Shown piece after piece: positions 12,396-21,679 of a stretch of 64,000 bases of DNA. Location of the stretch: NCBI GenBank assembly GCA_034231615.1, contig CM067316.1, forward strand, positions 30,940,009 through 31,004,008, in the 5' to 3' direction. Source of the stretch: Meghimatium bilineatum. Its lineage: Eukaryota; Mollusca; Gastropoda; Stylommatophora; Philomycidae. Position numbers and translations under genes: made by a program. The notes below the pieces were generated by a model, which saw nothing but the letters and a program-made list of their open reading frames with translations, had not been told where the DNA came from and did not search any database. Numbering within the stretch: the stretch's first letter is position 1; each line of letters begins with the position of its first letter.

Positions 12396-12930
12396 AGGCA
12401 AACTGTGTTCCCTACACTCTCTGTTTGAGTGTAATGACGGGCATGACTGCATCTTGAAAGACTGTAGAAATAGGTATTCATTCGCTTCATTTTGAATTCT
12501 CCACGGCCTCTCAGTCTGAGTGTAACTGGCGGTGATAGTGGTGCCCGCATATTCAATGACAGGAAGGACAAGAGCTTCATATAAGATTACGAGCTATGAT
12601 TGTTTGCTGTCAGCCACTGCCATTACTATCAAAGCTGAAAGTCCTTTGCTGCCCTTTGTAATAACATGATCAACGTGTTCCCGGAAACACAGACTACGAT
12701 CAAATTGCACTCCCAGGTATTGTAAGGATGAGGTCCTGATTACATTGTACACTCATCTCCACCTTCGGTTTACGTCTACGTCGACGTAAAGCTGAGTGGT
12801 CGTCGTTTATTTCTATATCAACCATTATATCAGTTGAAATACCATGAGAGAAATTACCTATGAGGATATCGGCCAGTGCACGAAGCTCCGTAGCACAGCC
12901 AAGCATCAACGTGTCATGTTAAATTTACAT
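12396..12930 (-). pseudogene. I-like LINE, RT thumb fragment
   Basis: Minus-strand reading gives YLGVQFDRSLCFREHVDHV, then LVILYEALVLPVIEYA and ITASYTQTERPWRIQNEANE. This is the post-RT segment also seen at 19,509-19,800 (YLGVMLDRSLRFKYHVGHS...). The frame shifts twice. It lies immediately downstream of the TXNDC12-like exon 2 on the minus strand, that is, inside intron 2. Confidence 0.65.
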
Positions 12931-12982
12931 TACATTACAATACAATATACAAATACAATACATTACAATATGCTCAACTTAC

Positions 12983-13043
12983 TGTTCTCTGGCTAAACGC
13001 TGACCTTCCTTCAATGTCATCCAATGAATATTTTTTCCCCAAC
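12983..13043 (-). CDS. TXNDC12-like: TXNDC12-like gene, exon 2 (partial gene)
   Basis: A 61-bp exon on the minus strand is bounded by a good acceptor (TTTTTGCATTACAG) and donor (ACA|GTAAGT). It encodes (S)WGKNIHWMTLKEGQRLARE plus two bases of the next codon. The W-G-x-x-I-H-W-x-T-L-x-x-G pattern matches the segment just before the thioredoxin-like domain of TXNDC12/AGR proteins, which are ER-resident thiol oxidoreductase relatives. The exon starts with 2 bases that complete the single trailing base of exon 1 at 17,772. The expected CxxC-bearing exon was not found between 1 and 12,982, so intron 2 must extend past the window. Confidence 0.6.
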
Positions 13044-13049
13044 CTGTAA

Positions 13050-13600
13050 TGCAAAAACCATTAAATTTGGCTGTTTGCTCAAATAGAACGAGAGCATTAT
13101 AATTATCACATTTATCAAGTTATCCAAGGCCACAGAATCATTACACAATTCACACCTATATAATATTTGTATGCATACTCTTTAATCAAAATTAGGACAT
13201 GAGTAGTCTACCTCTAATACAATTATATTTAAAAATAATTTTGATCATATTATTTCTGAGTACATATTATGCATTATAAAATATCAAGAATTGAAGTGGG
13301 CATTTAAGATGTTACTATATTGTAAGCGAGATCACACATTCAACGAAGCAAATTGTGACATGAAATGAAATATATTGTAACCAATGATAAAAGGAAGAGC
13401 AACTTAGAATACAAATACCAAAAAGGGGGAAGCAATAAAATAAGATATTCGAAGTGAGATATCAGGTCTAAAGTAGAATTAGTGAAAGTGTAGCTAAATT
13501 TTAGGAGAGTTGTTATACCTGGGTTGTCCACGTCAACCATCTAAAGTTGTTATACTGCCATGGTCATGGAGGATCAGAGGCAACAAAAGTGCAGACTCAT
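13050..13600. other. Intron 1 sequence, no element recognised
   Basis: AT-rich DNA between exon 2 and a LINE fragment. It has no coding motif and no matching repeat elsewhere in the window. Under the gene model above it is the 3' end of intron 1. Confidence 0.45.
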
Positions 13601-14785
13601 TGTCAGGATATTTATATTAGGTATGTTGATTATCCTCTTCGCACACTGGACACGTCCACACGTGCTCAGATCTCCGCTTCAGTAAACCTCTCATGATATA
13701 ACGGCTGATGGTTCCAGTTCTCTGTTGGTTCGCTGCTATTTTTGAAATCTTTGTCAGGTGTTCTCTACGGGCAACACCAATCATTACTCCCGATTCCACA
13801 TTCTCAATATTGACTCATGCTCATTCATCTCAAAATCCTCTGATAGTGAGGACTCAGTAAGAGCAATGAGTACTCGATCCATACAAACTCGGTTCATAGG
13901 CTGACCATCTGTTGTGGTGGCGAGGATAGCTAATTAATCGGCCCGTTCGTTTCCCTCCACGACCGCGTGTCTGGGGATAAAAATAAGCGTGAGTTTTCGT
14001 AGTGATGCCCGCACCTTAGCTCTCTCTAATGACTCCACCCATACCATACGTACATTATCTGTTTTGACTTTCTGAATAATGTTCATTGAGTCACTTAGTA
14101 TGCACGCATGGGGATAAGCTTGCGATTCAAGCCAGTTAAGTGCCTGTGTTACGGCAAATACATACATTATAAGACTGCTTGTTGTTGCGGTAAAGGTACC
14201 TCTGGCTTCGTGTACTGTTCTTCCTTTTGATCTGGCAGTAAATGCTCATACGCATCGTTGATGTCGAATGACCCATCCGTCCGTGTAAATCATATCTGTG
14301 TAATCGGCATGCTCGCAGATGATGCCTTGACTTCAGCAACCACGTTCACTGGGCTGCGTTCCCTGCATTCTCTATTGAGTGTAATGACGGTCTTGACTTC
14401 ATCTTCAGCGTTAATTCTCAAACTTCTGCTGGATCTTACTTGTAGCAGAGTCATGGTCTTACTAGATTTCCAACAGGATGTAGTACAGAGAATGGAAATT
14501 CATTGTGTCGCAGTTTTATTTGCGCCAATGGCCCGACACATCCTTCTTCGGCGGAACTGTCTTGACTGACTCTTGAAAGACCATTTTAATAGGTATCCAT
14601 TATTCATAAGGAATTATGTCTTCTGTGGCGCAGATCCGGTTAACGGTATCCTCGGCACGACCCATCCACGATTTACCTCTCTTGAGCCTGCTTCCCTTCA
14701 CACGAGAGAGTTCACTGTGTAGTGGGTGGTCTATGGCAGAACTCACTCTAAGGTATGACAGTGAATGCTGTGGTTGATGGCACAA
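13601..14785 (-). pseudogene. I-like LINE: RNase H and C-terminal Cys motif
   Basis: Read downwards from 14,785, it shows the linker LKRGKSWMGRAEDTVNRICA, then an RNase H beginning with IYTDGWV (catalytic Asp; about 14,290). It continues with TQALNWLESQAYPHACILSD and IFIPRHAVVEGNERAD (about 13,940). The end is RGLLKRRSEHVWTCPVCEED (about 13,620-13,700), a C-terminal CPxC motif. RNase H next to the RT marks the I-like group of LINEs. Frameshifts separate the blocks, and about 200 bp at 14,390-14,560 does not match the protein. It sits in intron 1 of the TXNDC12-like gene. Confidence 0.75.
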
Positions 14786-14958
14786 TACTCAGAAGAGAAA
14801 GGGCCGATATAAATGGGCAGTCGTTGATTTACTACGAAATGTAGAAGGTAATGCTGAAGGAGATAACATACACATTCTAATAATTACAGAAATGAAGATG
14901 TTCTTTAATAACTTTCTTTATGTATTTTATGTACATATATAAAATTCTCTAAGAATAT

Positions 14959-14959
<1 letters not shown>

Positions 14960-15040
<81 letters not shown>
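14960..15040. repeat. (TA)n microsatellite
   Basis: About 80 bp of nearly uninterrupted TA dinucleotide. It lies in intron 1 of the TXNDC12-like gene. Confidence 0.95.
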
Positions 15041-15079
15041 CTTTTAAGAGTGCTAGACATATCTGAAAACAGCAGTTAA

Positions 15080-15800
15080 TTTTTTTTAAACATTAACATT
15101 TGTTTTAATTATGCCAATTAGCCGCCATTTTAAATATTAATTAGTTGTACATGCATCTGAGAATCACAACAATGTGATGTTTGTCCATCACTAGTGATGA
15201 TGACCATTTGTTACATCCACTTTTGAAAATTCAATTTTAGTTATGTCCTTGATTATGAGTTCGTAGATGGCTAATGAGCCCTATTCGAACTGTAAATGTC
15301 CTTGGACAGTTCGCACATGGAATGACGACAGTAGACGGATCTTGGTCTATCCGTGACTTTCTAGCTGCTCTCCGCTATTGAGTTGCTGCATTTTCCTCTT
15401 TTCACAAGATGATGCGCTCTTTTTTATTGTAGAACGCCATGTAGATCTATTTTGTGCAAGTTCTTCCCATGTATCGTGGTCTATTTCAAAGGCTTTTAGT
15501 GAGTTCTTTAACGTGTCTTTGAAGCGCTTCTTTTAGACACGTTAAAGAACTCACTAAAAGCCTTTGAAATATGAGTCTTGTCTTTGCGAATACAAAAATA
15601 TATAGTTTCTGTGGTATTTTATTATGTTTAATAGATATATAACTTATTTTAATTATAATTAAGCTAATTAGCCATCATTTTGAATATCAATTAGCTGTGT
15701 GTCACTGAAAATTCCAGCAATGTGATCTACAGATGCATCTTGTCTTTGTGAACACAAAAATATATAGTTTGTGTGTTGTTTTGTGGAAAATAACAAATAT
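15080..15800. repeat. About 163-bp tandem repeat interrupted by a LINE
   Basis: TCTTGTCTTTGCGAATACAA at 15,576 recurs as TCTTGTCTTTGTGAACACAA at 15,739, a 163-bp spacing. The block GCTAATTAGCCATCATTTT (about 15,663) has a relative at about 15,116 (CCAATTAGCCGCCATTTT). Both are followed by CAATGTGAT 50-60 bp on. This indicates two or more diverged tandem units, split by the LINE insertion at 15,180-15,570. Confidence 0.55.
15180..15570 (-). mobile_element. Group-5 LINE 3' end with fold-back 5' terminus
   Basis: This is the minus-strand copy of the 3' portion of the LINE at 28,341-29,030. It encodes KAFEIDHDTWEELAQNRSTW and the C2H2 finger CANCPRTFTVRIGLISHLRT-H, then shares the 3' UTR through GGTCATCATCACTAGTGATG. 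Its truncated 5' end is a perfect 36-bp inverted repeat (15,483-15,518 and 15,535-15,570) around a 16-nt loop. The first 36 bases of this copy are therefore repeated in reverse, as expected if the cDNA end folded back and was copied during integration. Confidence 0.8.
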
Positions 15801-16084
15801 AATTCAGTAATTAATATCAACTCAGCTCTATTAAGTCTTATTTGTGGTCCACATGTTCAACTTATATTTTGCTGTATGTTTCATGTATTATTTTGATGCC
15901 AAATGAATTCTAAAGAAATTCATAACTTTTTTTTCAGGATAGGGCACACTTGGTTGGGGTACCACTGAATTGAAATTTCCAAGGGTTATTTAAATATAGT
16001 ATTGTTAATGATGTAGCACTATTTTGAAAATGTGCCCAATTACCGACTTCTCAAATGTGTGTCTACGTAAGTACTATTGTTTCA

Positions 16085-16345
16085 AAACAAGAGCGTTTGG
16101 CAATCTCTAGTATAGGTCACCGTTATGACCTTTGTTCTACTTTAGAGGTATTACCTAACCTTTGCAGTGTTAGATAAGTTGCGTATGGTTATAGATTTTT
16201 GGGCGGGGGGGGGGGGGGTTAAAAGGATTATAATTAGTTTATAGATTTTGGGGGGACGGGGAGACGGATTAGAGTTAGTGTTTAGAATTAATAATTAATT
16301 CTCTAAAAATTCTCGTCTAAGGCGTGAATCAAATTTACTAAAGAT
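16085..16345 (+). mobile_element. MITE-like element, truncated copy
   Basis: It is similar in order and sequence to the minus strand of 52,449-52,771: AATCTCTAGTATAGGTC, ATGACCTTTGTTCTACT, GGTATTACCTAA, GCAGTGTTAGATAAG, a G-run, GTGTTTAGAATTAATAATTA and TCTCGTCTAAGGCGTGAATC. The left terminal repeat is present. The right third is missing, and the copy ends where the 30-bp minisatellite begins. Confidence 0.65.
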
Positions 16346-16349
16346 TTTG

Positions 16350-17540
16350 AATCTACACTTTATTATCTCAACCGTATTGGTTACATATTTAATTATCTCA
16401 ACTGTGTTGTTTACATATTTAATTCTCTCAGCAGTGATGGTTACATATTTAATTATCTCAACAGTGATGGTTACATATTTAATTATCTCAACAGTTATGG
16501 TTGCATATTTAATTATCTCAACTGTGTTGGTTACATATTTAATTATCTCAACTGTGTTGTTTACATATTTAATTATCTCAGCAGTGATGGTTACATATTT
16601 AATTATCTCAACTGTGTTGGTTACATATTTAATTATCTCAACTGTGTTGGTTACATATTTAATTATCTCAGAAGTGATGGTTACATATTTAATTATCTCA
16701 ACAGTGATGGTTACATATTTAATTATCTCAACAGTTATGGTTGCATATTTTATTATCTCAACTGTGTTGGTTACATATTTAATTATCCCAGCAGTGATGG
16801 TTACATATTTAATTATCTCAACAGTGATGGTTACATATTTAATTATCTCAACAGTGATGTTACATATTTAATTATCTCAACTGTGTTGGTTACATATTTA
16901 ATTATCTCAACAGTGATGGTTACATATTTAATTATCTCAACTGTGTTGGTTACATATTTAATTATCTCAGAAGTGATGGTTACATATTTAATTATCTCAA
17001 CTGTGTTGTTTACATATTTAATTATCTCAGCAGTCATGGTTACATATTTAATTATCTCAACTGTGTTGGTTACATATTTAATTATCTCAACTGTGTTGGT
17101 TACATATTTAATTATCTCAGAAGTGATGTTTACATATTTAATTATCTCAGCAGTGATGTTTACATATTTAATTATCTCAACAGTGTTGGTTATATATTTA
17201 ATTATCTCAGCAGTGATGTTTACATATTTAATTATCTCAACAGTGTTGGTTATATATTTAATTATCTCAACAGTGATGTTTACATATTTAATTATCTCAA
17301 CAGTGATGTTTACATATTTTATTATCTCAACAGTGTTGGTTAGATATGTGCTTATCTCAACAGTGGTGTTGGTGCACTAATATATTTGCTTATCTTAACT
17401 GTTATGGTTAAATATTTTATTATATCAACTGTGTTGATTACATATTTCTTAGGCCTATTCCAACAGTGTTGGTGACATATTTACTTATTTCAACAGTGTT
17501 GGTGACATATTTACTTATTTCAACCGTGTTGATTATGTAT
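16350..17540 (+). repeat. 30-bp minisatellite array, about 39 units
   Basis: The unit is TTACATATTTAATTATCTCA followed by a 10-nt variable end (ACAGTGATGG, ACTGTGTTGG, GCAGTGATGG, GAAGTGATGG, ACAGTTATGG and others). Because 30 is a multiple of three, it generates long accidental frames on both strands (repeating VTYLIISTVM). One 1-bp deletion at about 16,860 shifts register. Units decay after about 17,330. It lies in intron 1 of the TXNDC12-like gene, ending about 230 bp before exon 1. I see no evidence that it is translated. Confidence 0.95.
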
Positions 17541-17771
17541 TGTTTATCTATATACAATAGCGGGAATATTCATGGAGTTCGTTTCTGGAATAAAAAAAAG
17601 GTGTATCCCGCAGGGAATGCTGAATAAGGTGAATGTTTGGTTTTATTCACATTGTTGCATGTTAGCTAATTAAAAATGTAAACAGTGTGCTATTTATAGT
17701 ACAGTGGAGACTTATTCTAGACTTCTACCAACCGTTTTAGTTCTAAGCGTTGTGTATGTTTATGTACTCAC

Positions 17772-17844
17772 TTTTCACATTATCTACTGCTGCAGACACG
17801 CTGCTGAACATCGCAGATGCGGCAAGCGAGAGAAGCGATGCCAT
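17772..17844 (-). CDS. TXNDC12-like: TXNDC12-like gene, exon 1 with signal peptide
   Basis: The ATG at 17,842-17,844 opens a 73-nt coding exon, MASLLSLAASAMFSSVSAAV then DNVK and one further base, ending at the donor AAAA|GTGAGT. The hydrophobic, Ala/Ser-rich start with a small-residue exit is a typical secretory signal peptide, as expected for an ER-lumen protein of the TXNDC12/AGR family. The trailing A joins GT of exon 2 to make Ser, keeping the frame into WGKNIHW. Intron 1 would be 4,728 bp. The upstream sequence is relatively CpG-rich. The exon pairing is inference from phase, strand and protein content. Confidence 0.55.
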
Positions 17845-18190
17845 TAAGATTTTGCCGTTAAAACAGCGTTTTTCGACGTCTTAAGAATATTCACTCTTCA
17901 AAGAGCAAGACTTATTGCAAATAAATACTGAAACTCCTTGACTTCAACAGGAAATATGATATTTTAACATTTCTAAGCACCACTCCTGTGTTTGATGGCT
18001 GACGCAATTTAAGAACATTGTTGCCGTGTGACGGACCGTAGGTAATTAACACGTCACAAATAGCAATATTGACAAATGATGCGCTCTTCCATTGAGATTA
18101 ACAGAAGAACAAATGTGAGATTCAAATCGTTCACGTAAATGACAAATGACAATGGCCTATATAGGCCTAAGATTGCGACGAATACAAATA
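17845..18190 (-). promoter_or_regulatory. Probable 5' UTR and promoter of the TXNDC12-like gene
   Basis: This is non-repetitive sequence upstream of the exon 1 ATG with several CpGs (GACGTCG, GTTTTAACGG, GCCGTGTGACGG). No clear TATA box was seen. At 18,050-18,056 the minus strand reads TGACGTG, the core of unfolded-protein-response elements bound by ATF6/XBP1-type factors. That would suit an ER chaperone-like gene, but a 7-mer can occur by chance. Confidence 0.3.
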
Positions 18191-18194
18191 TTGT

Positions 18195-18560
18195 CAGTGA
18201 ATTGAAATAGAAAAGGGAGACATTTTACAGTTGCGTGCAGATAAATTGGTGAATGTAGACACTTCTAATAGAAGATGCATCAATGTTGCATTTACGGAAT
18301 GTAGACACTACTAATTAGAGCAGTCATGGATACCCTACGAGAAGATCAGGAGGAAGTCGAATGAGACAATGTATATATTCAGAGAATGGTAGAAATGGGA
18401 GTGACTAGAGGTGATGGGTGAAAGTGCTCCTCCTTCGGAAAGATCAGAAGAACGCGTAATCAACAATTGACTGGGACACTGAGCTTATACACTTTTAGAT
18501 AGCTGACGGAACGGCAAGCAGAGCATATATGGGAATGCCCCCCCCCCCCAGTGCTGTGAG
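18195..18560 (+). pseudogene. I-like LINE C-terminal fragment after an orphan repeat
   Basis: From about 18,318, broken translation gives IRAVMDTLRED, DNVYIQRMVEMGVTRGDG, KIRRTRNQQLTGTLSLYT and LTERQAEHIWECP. This is the region between RNase H and the C-terminal Cys motif of the I-like LINEs (the same order is found at 44,228-44,572). It ends at a C-run near 18,541. Upstream, GAATGTAGACACT occurs twice (about 18,253 and 18,299), a motif shared with 26,330 and, in altered form, 56,950. Confidence 0.6.
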
Positions 18561-18562
18561 GC

Positions 18563-20295
18563 TTGTTCTTAATGAAGAATAAATACACTACTTAATCCCA
18601 CTACCCAAACCTGGCAAGAGTCATGCAAAGATACAGGGTTTCAGGCTCATAACCATGAAGACAGAATACGATCGGTAAGGTGTTAGAAAAGATTCTTTCC
18701 TGGAAATTGTCCTTACACCCAGCGCCGGATTTAGACTTTATAAGGCCCCAAACTATTTGAGATAGGGGGGCCCTTTGTAAGTCCAGATATTATATGGCAG
18801 TGCCATATTGGCCCTAAGCTATAGCTTGTTTAGTTTATATGTAAATTCTGCATTGCTTACACCTAGAGAGTAATAACAGACTACCAACAACGTTGAGAGG
18901 CTATCGTCCAGGTAAGCAGCTTGGCACAACGTCGTCGTATTTGCGTAAGATCAAGACGTGTTCGAAAGGTTTAACGCACGAACGGAGGCGTATGCGGCTG
19001 CAATAGACCTGGAAGATGCTTACACCAGAGTGCCCTTAAATATCTTTATGAACATGATGTTGTAACTCCAAGTAAGTAATTGTATTATCAAGTGGATTAC
19101 TTCGGCACTTTTTCAGAGACAGGTGGTTCTTTAGTGAAAAGGGGGGGGGGTGTCATTCGGCACCAACAGTCATTAGCCCGGGGCTATCACAAGGGTCACC
19201 TCTGTCCCCAGTATTTTTTAATGTGTATACTGTCCAAATTGCGAGCTGTCAGATTGAAGGACCGGGGAGAAATTTGTCCTTTGCTGATGACATCTTGGTA
19301 TATAAGCTCCAGAGATGGAGAAACGAGCGCCACGAATTTGCAAACGGAGTTTGATCGTATAGGGTAGTGGTGCAGTAATTCTGAATTTTTGTTTAATCCG
19401 CAAAAGGCATCGATACATGGTCTTCTCTGAATAATAACATAGTTAACACGTCCACTCCGTCGGTTACCTTGAGCGGGGATGTCCGCGAGAGAAACGGCAC
19501 CATGAAGTACTTGGGGGTTATGTTGGACCGAAGTCTGAGGTTCAAATATCATGTTGGCCACAGCATTGTAAAGACTTATAAAGGTCTTGCAGCGATGAAA
19601 GTTACAGTTACTGCTCAATGTGAACAGAGGCTGCTATTTCCGCTGTATTCGGGATTGGTGGCGGTGGTGGTAGAGTATGCGCTGGCGATTCTGACACTGA
19701 GTGAGACTCAAACAGAAAGATTGAATAGAATCCAGAATGAGGTAATGCGAATGATACTGGGGTGTACTAGAGATACATCGGCACGGGCTATGCGATACTT
19801 GCTTGATTGCCCAACTGCAGAACAAAGAATGCAATTGTGCAGTTCACGGGTTTACCTACAAATCACCGCTCCTAAAGGGCACCCTCTACACCCTGAAATT
19901 CTCAAAGGGAAAGGCAATCGACTAAAGAGATGAAAGACGTGGATGGGGCGCGCAAAGGACATTATACAAAGTGTGTGCAGGTTGGCAGGTCTGCTACCTG
20001 ACACGGAATGGAGTCGGGTGGTCTTGAAGTGTCCGACAGTCTTCAAAATAATAACAACACTCAATAGAGAATGCAAGGAATAGTGTCCGACAGTTGTGGA
20101 ATCTGATGTGCAAGCTCTGAATCGGGAGAATTCCAGGGAAAGTGATATGATTATATATAGAGATGGGTCGGTTGTGAGACACATCAGGAGTGTCTGTGCC
20201 TTCACGGCTTAAAGGTGAGGAAAGACCATCAGAGAGCAATGTGGTGCGTTCGTTCAAACGACAAGCAACATGACAATGGAGATTTTGGCAGTAAC
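18563..20295 (+). pseudogene. I-like LINE ORF2: reverse transcriptase, 5' part
   Basis: The order is IPLPKPGKSHAKIQGFR (18,595), an hAT-like insertion, RGYRPGKQLGTTSSYLRK (about 18,900), AAIDLEDAYTRVP (palm Asp, about 18,990), GLSQGSPLSPVFFNVYT (about 19,180), LSFADDILVYK (catalytic ADD, 19,280), then a long open stretch 19,469-19,933 (YLGVMLDRSLRF...RLNRIQNEVMRMILGC). RNase H begins at about 20,145 as IIYRDGSV. The frame is interrupted at 20,296 by another LINE and resumes at 21,069. Together these make the most complete I-like copy in the window. Frameshifts and stops make it inactive. Confidence 0.8.
18720..18860 (+). mobile_element. hAT-like MITE fragment inside the I-like LINE
   Basis: The sequence CAGCGCCGGATTTAGACTTT opens a non-coding block with a G-run (GGGGGGCCC) that separates RT blocks of the host LINE at 18,715 and 18,860. 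CAGCGCCGGATTTA resembles hAT-type termini. I could not find its right terminal repeat. Confidence 0.4.
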
Positions 20296-20907
20296 TTATC
20301 TATCTATTCGCTAAACCCTTTGTTGACTTTCAGCGTCAGGGGTGGAACAGTTTTCTGGAGATGACCCTCGTGTGTGCTGAGTATATTGTGTAGTTTGTCG
20401 CCTCTTTTATTTCAGTGGTCCATCGTTTTCGTGGTCGACCTCTAGGTCTGCCTTCACTGTATATGTATATCTTAGCTTGATGTGGTATGCTGTCTAATAG
20501 TAGTCTGCTGATGTGTGAAAACCATTTGATCTGTTGTATCTTAATATATTCCAAGATTGGGATGGTGCGGTTCTTTGTCTAATGTCCTCATTCCTCACTC
20601 GGTATCTTAGCGATATTTCTAGGATTCTGCGTAAGCACGCTATTTCAGATATCACAAGTTTGCGTTTGTCTTGTACTGTCGTTGTCTATGTTTAGCATTG
20701 GTAGTACAGCGTTGATATAATAATCGTTTTCGTTAATGTTAGTTTGGTGTTTAAACCTACATTTTTGTTTCTGAAGACTGGTGTCATTTGCCCTTGGGCT
20801 TGATATGCTTTACTACATCTATTGTGTATTTCTTTTCTGCTCTTTATGTCTGTTGTTATATTGCTTCCTAGGAATGTGAATTATATCACTTGTTCAAGTA
20901 TGTTGTT

Positions 20908-20963
<56 letters not shown>

Positions 20964-21068
20964 GTTACTTTTTTTTCTTCCTATCTTCATTAATTCGGTT
21001 TTTTCTATATTTATCTCCTTGTTAATGGTTTGGCATGTTTGATATAATATGTCTATTTACTCAAGCAT
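20296..21068 (-). mobile_element. Group-3 LINE, 5'-truncated insertion with TSD
   Basis: Read downwards, it carries ORF2 residues of group 3: INIEKTELMKIGRKK-like, MTPVFRNKNVGLNTK, KRKLVISEIACLRRILEISL, RVRNEDIRQRT and a basic PRGRPRKRW. It ends with a short (GATA) tail. It is flanked by the direct repeat GCAGTAAC (20,288-20,295 and 21,069-21,076). Removing it rejoins the host LINE reading EILAVT with AVTKALKW. A (TA)n tract at 20,911-20,960 sits inside its coding part. Confidence 0.85.
20911..20960. repeat. (TA)n expansion inside a LINE frame
   Basis: About 50 bp of TA. The homologous place in the group-3 copy at 34,631-34,645 holds only a short CTATATATATATATT coding run. The microsatellite therefore grew from a seed in the ORF. 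Confidence 0.85.
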
Positions 21069-21616
21069 GCAGTAACCAAAGCTTTGAAATGGGTGTGCTC
21101 GCAAACTGCGCCACATGTTTGTGTACTCAGTGACTTGATGAGCGTGATTGTGGAAGTGGAAGCGAGGTGCATTCAGAAACAGTGGCTGGATGATGTAAAG
21201 AATTCATGTGTGCGGAAAGAGACTTTTATTTTTATGCCTGGATATGCGGGAGTCCGGGATAATGAGATGGCAAATATTTTGGCCGCACATGTGTCTACCA
21301 TGACAGTTGATGGAGCGATGGATCGGACAGACATTTTAAACTCCTAATGTCTGTCGAGACATTACGAGAAGGCGCACGAACAAATGACTGTACAAGTGAC
21401 AATGACTCTTGTTCCATGACAACAATAAGGAAGCTTGGTCTGAAATGGAGTGTCGCTAGAAAGGAGCGATTTCGTGGGCAAGGGAGAATTATGCTCAATC
21501 AACGGGGTACTAGGACAGTCAGTCAAAGTGGAATGAAGGATACACTCAAGGAGAGATCTGAGCACGTATGGATTTGTCCTGAGTGCAATGACGATACCGA
21601 ACGGTTGACTAACTAG
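21069..21616 (+). pseudogene. I-like LINE, RNase H end and C-terminus (3' part)
   Basis: This continues the element broken at 20,296: AVTKALKWVCSQTAPHVCVL, SDLMSVIVEVE, ETFIFMPGYAGVRDNEMAN (RNase H C-terminal part), then from 21,347 RKLGLKWSVARKERFRGQGR and LKERSEHVWICPECNDD (CPxC), ending at TAG 21,614. One in-frame stop lies at about 21,345. The downstream GACACTACTATAGATATAT resembles other element borders in this window. Confidence 0.75.
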
Positions 21617-21679
21617 ACACTACTATAGATATATGATAATCAATAGAAGGTAGTACTGCTAGTAGAACATAATTGAAAA

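Noticed and set aside
1..12982. CxxC thioredoxin exon of the TXNDC12-like gene
   Set aside because: I looked on the minus strand for the reverse complement of a WCGxC-type coding stretch and found none, so I do not annotate further exons in the window.
16350..17540. Regular 30-bp repeats resembling a CRISPR array, and 165-174-codon repeat proteins
   Set aside because: The units are directly adjacent with no unique spacers, and the sequence context is eukaryotic. The open frames exist only because the unit length is a multiple of three.
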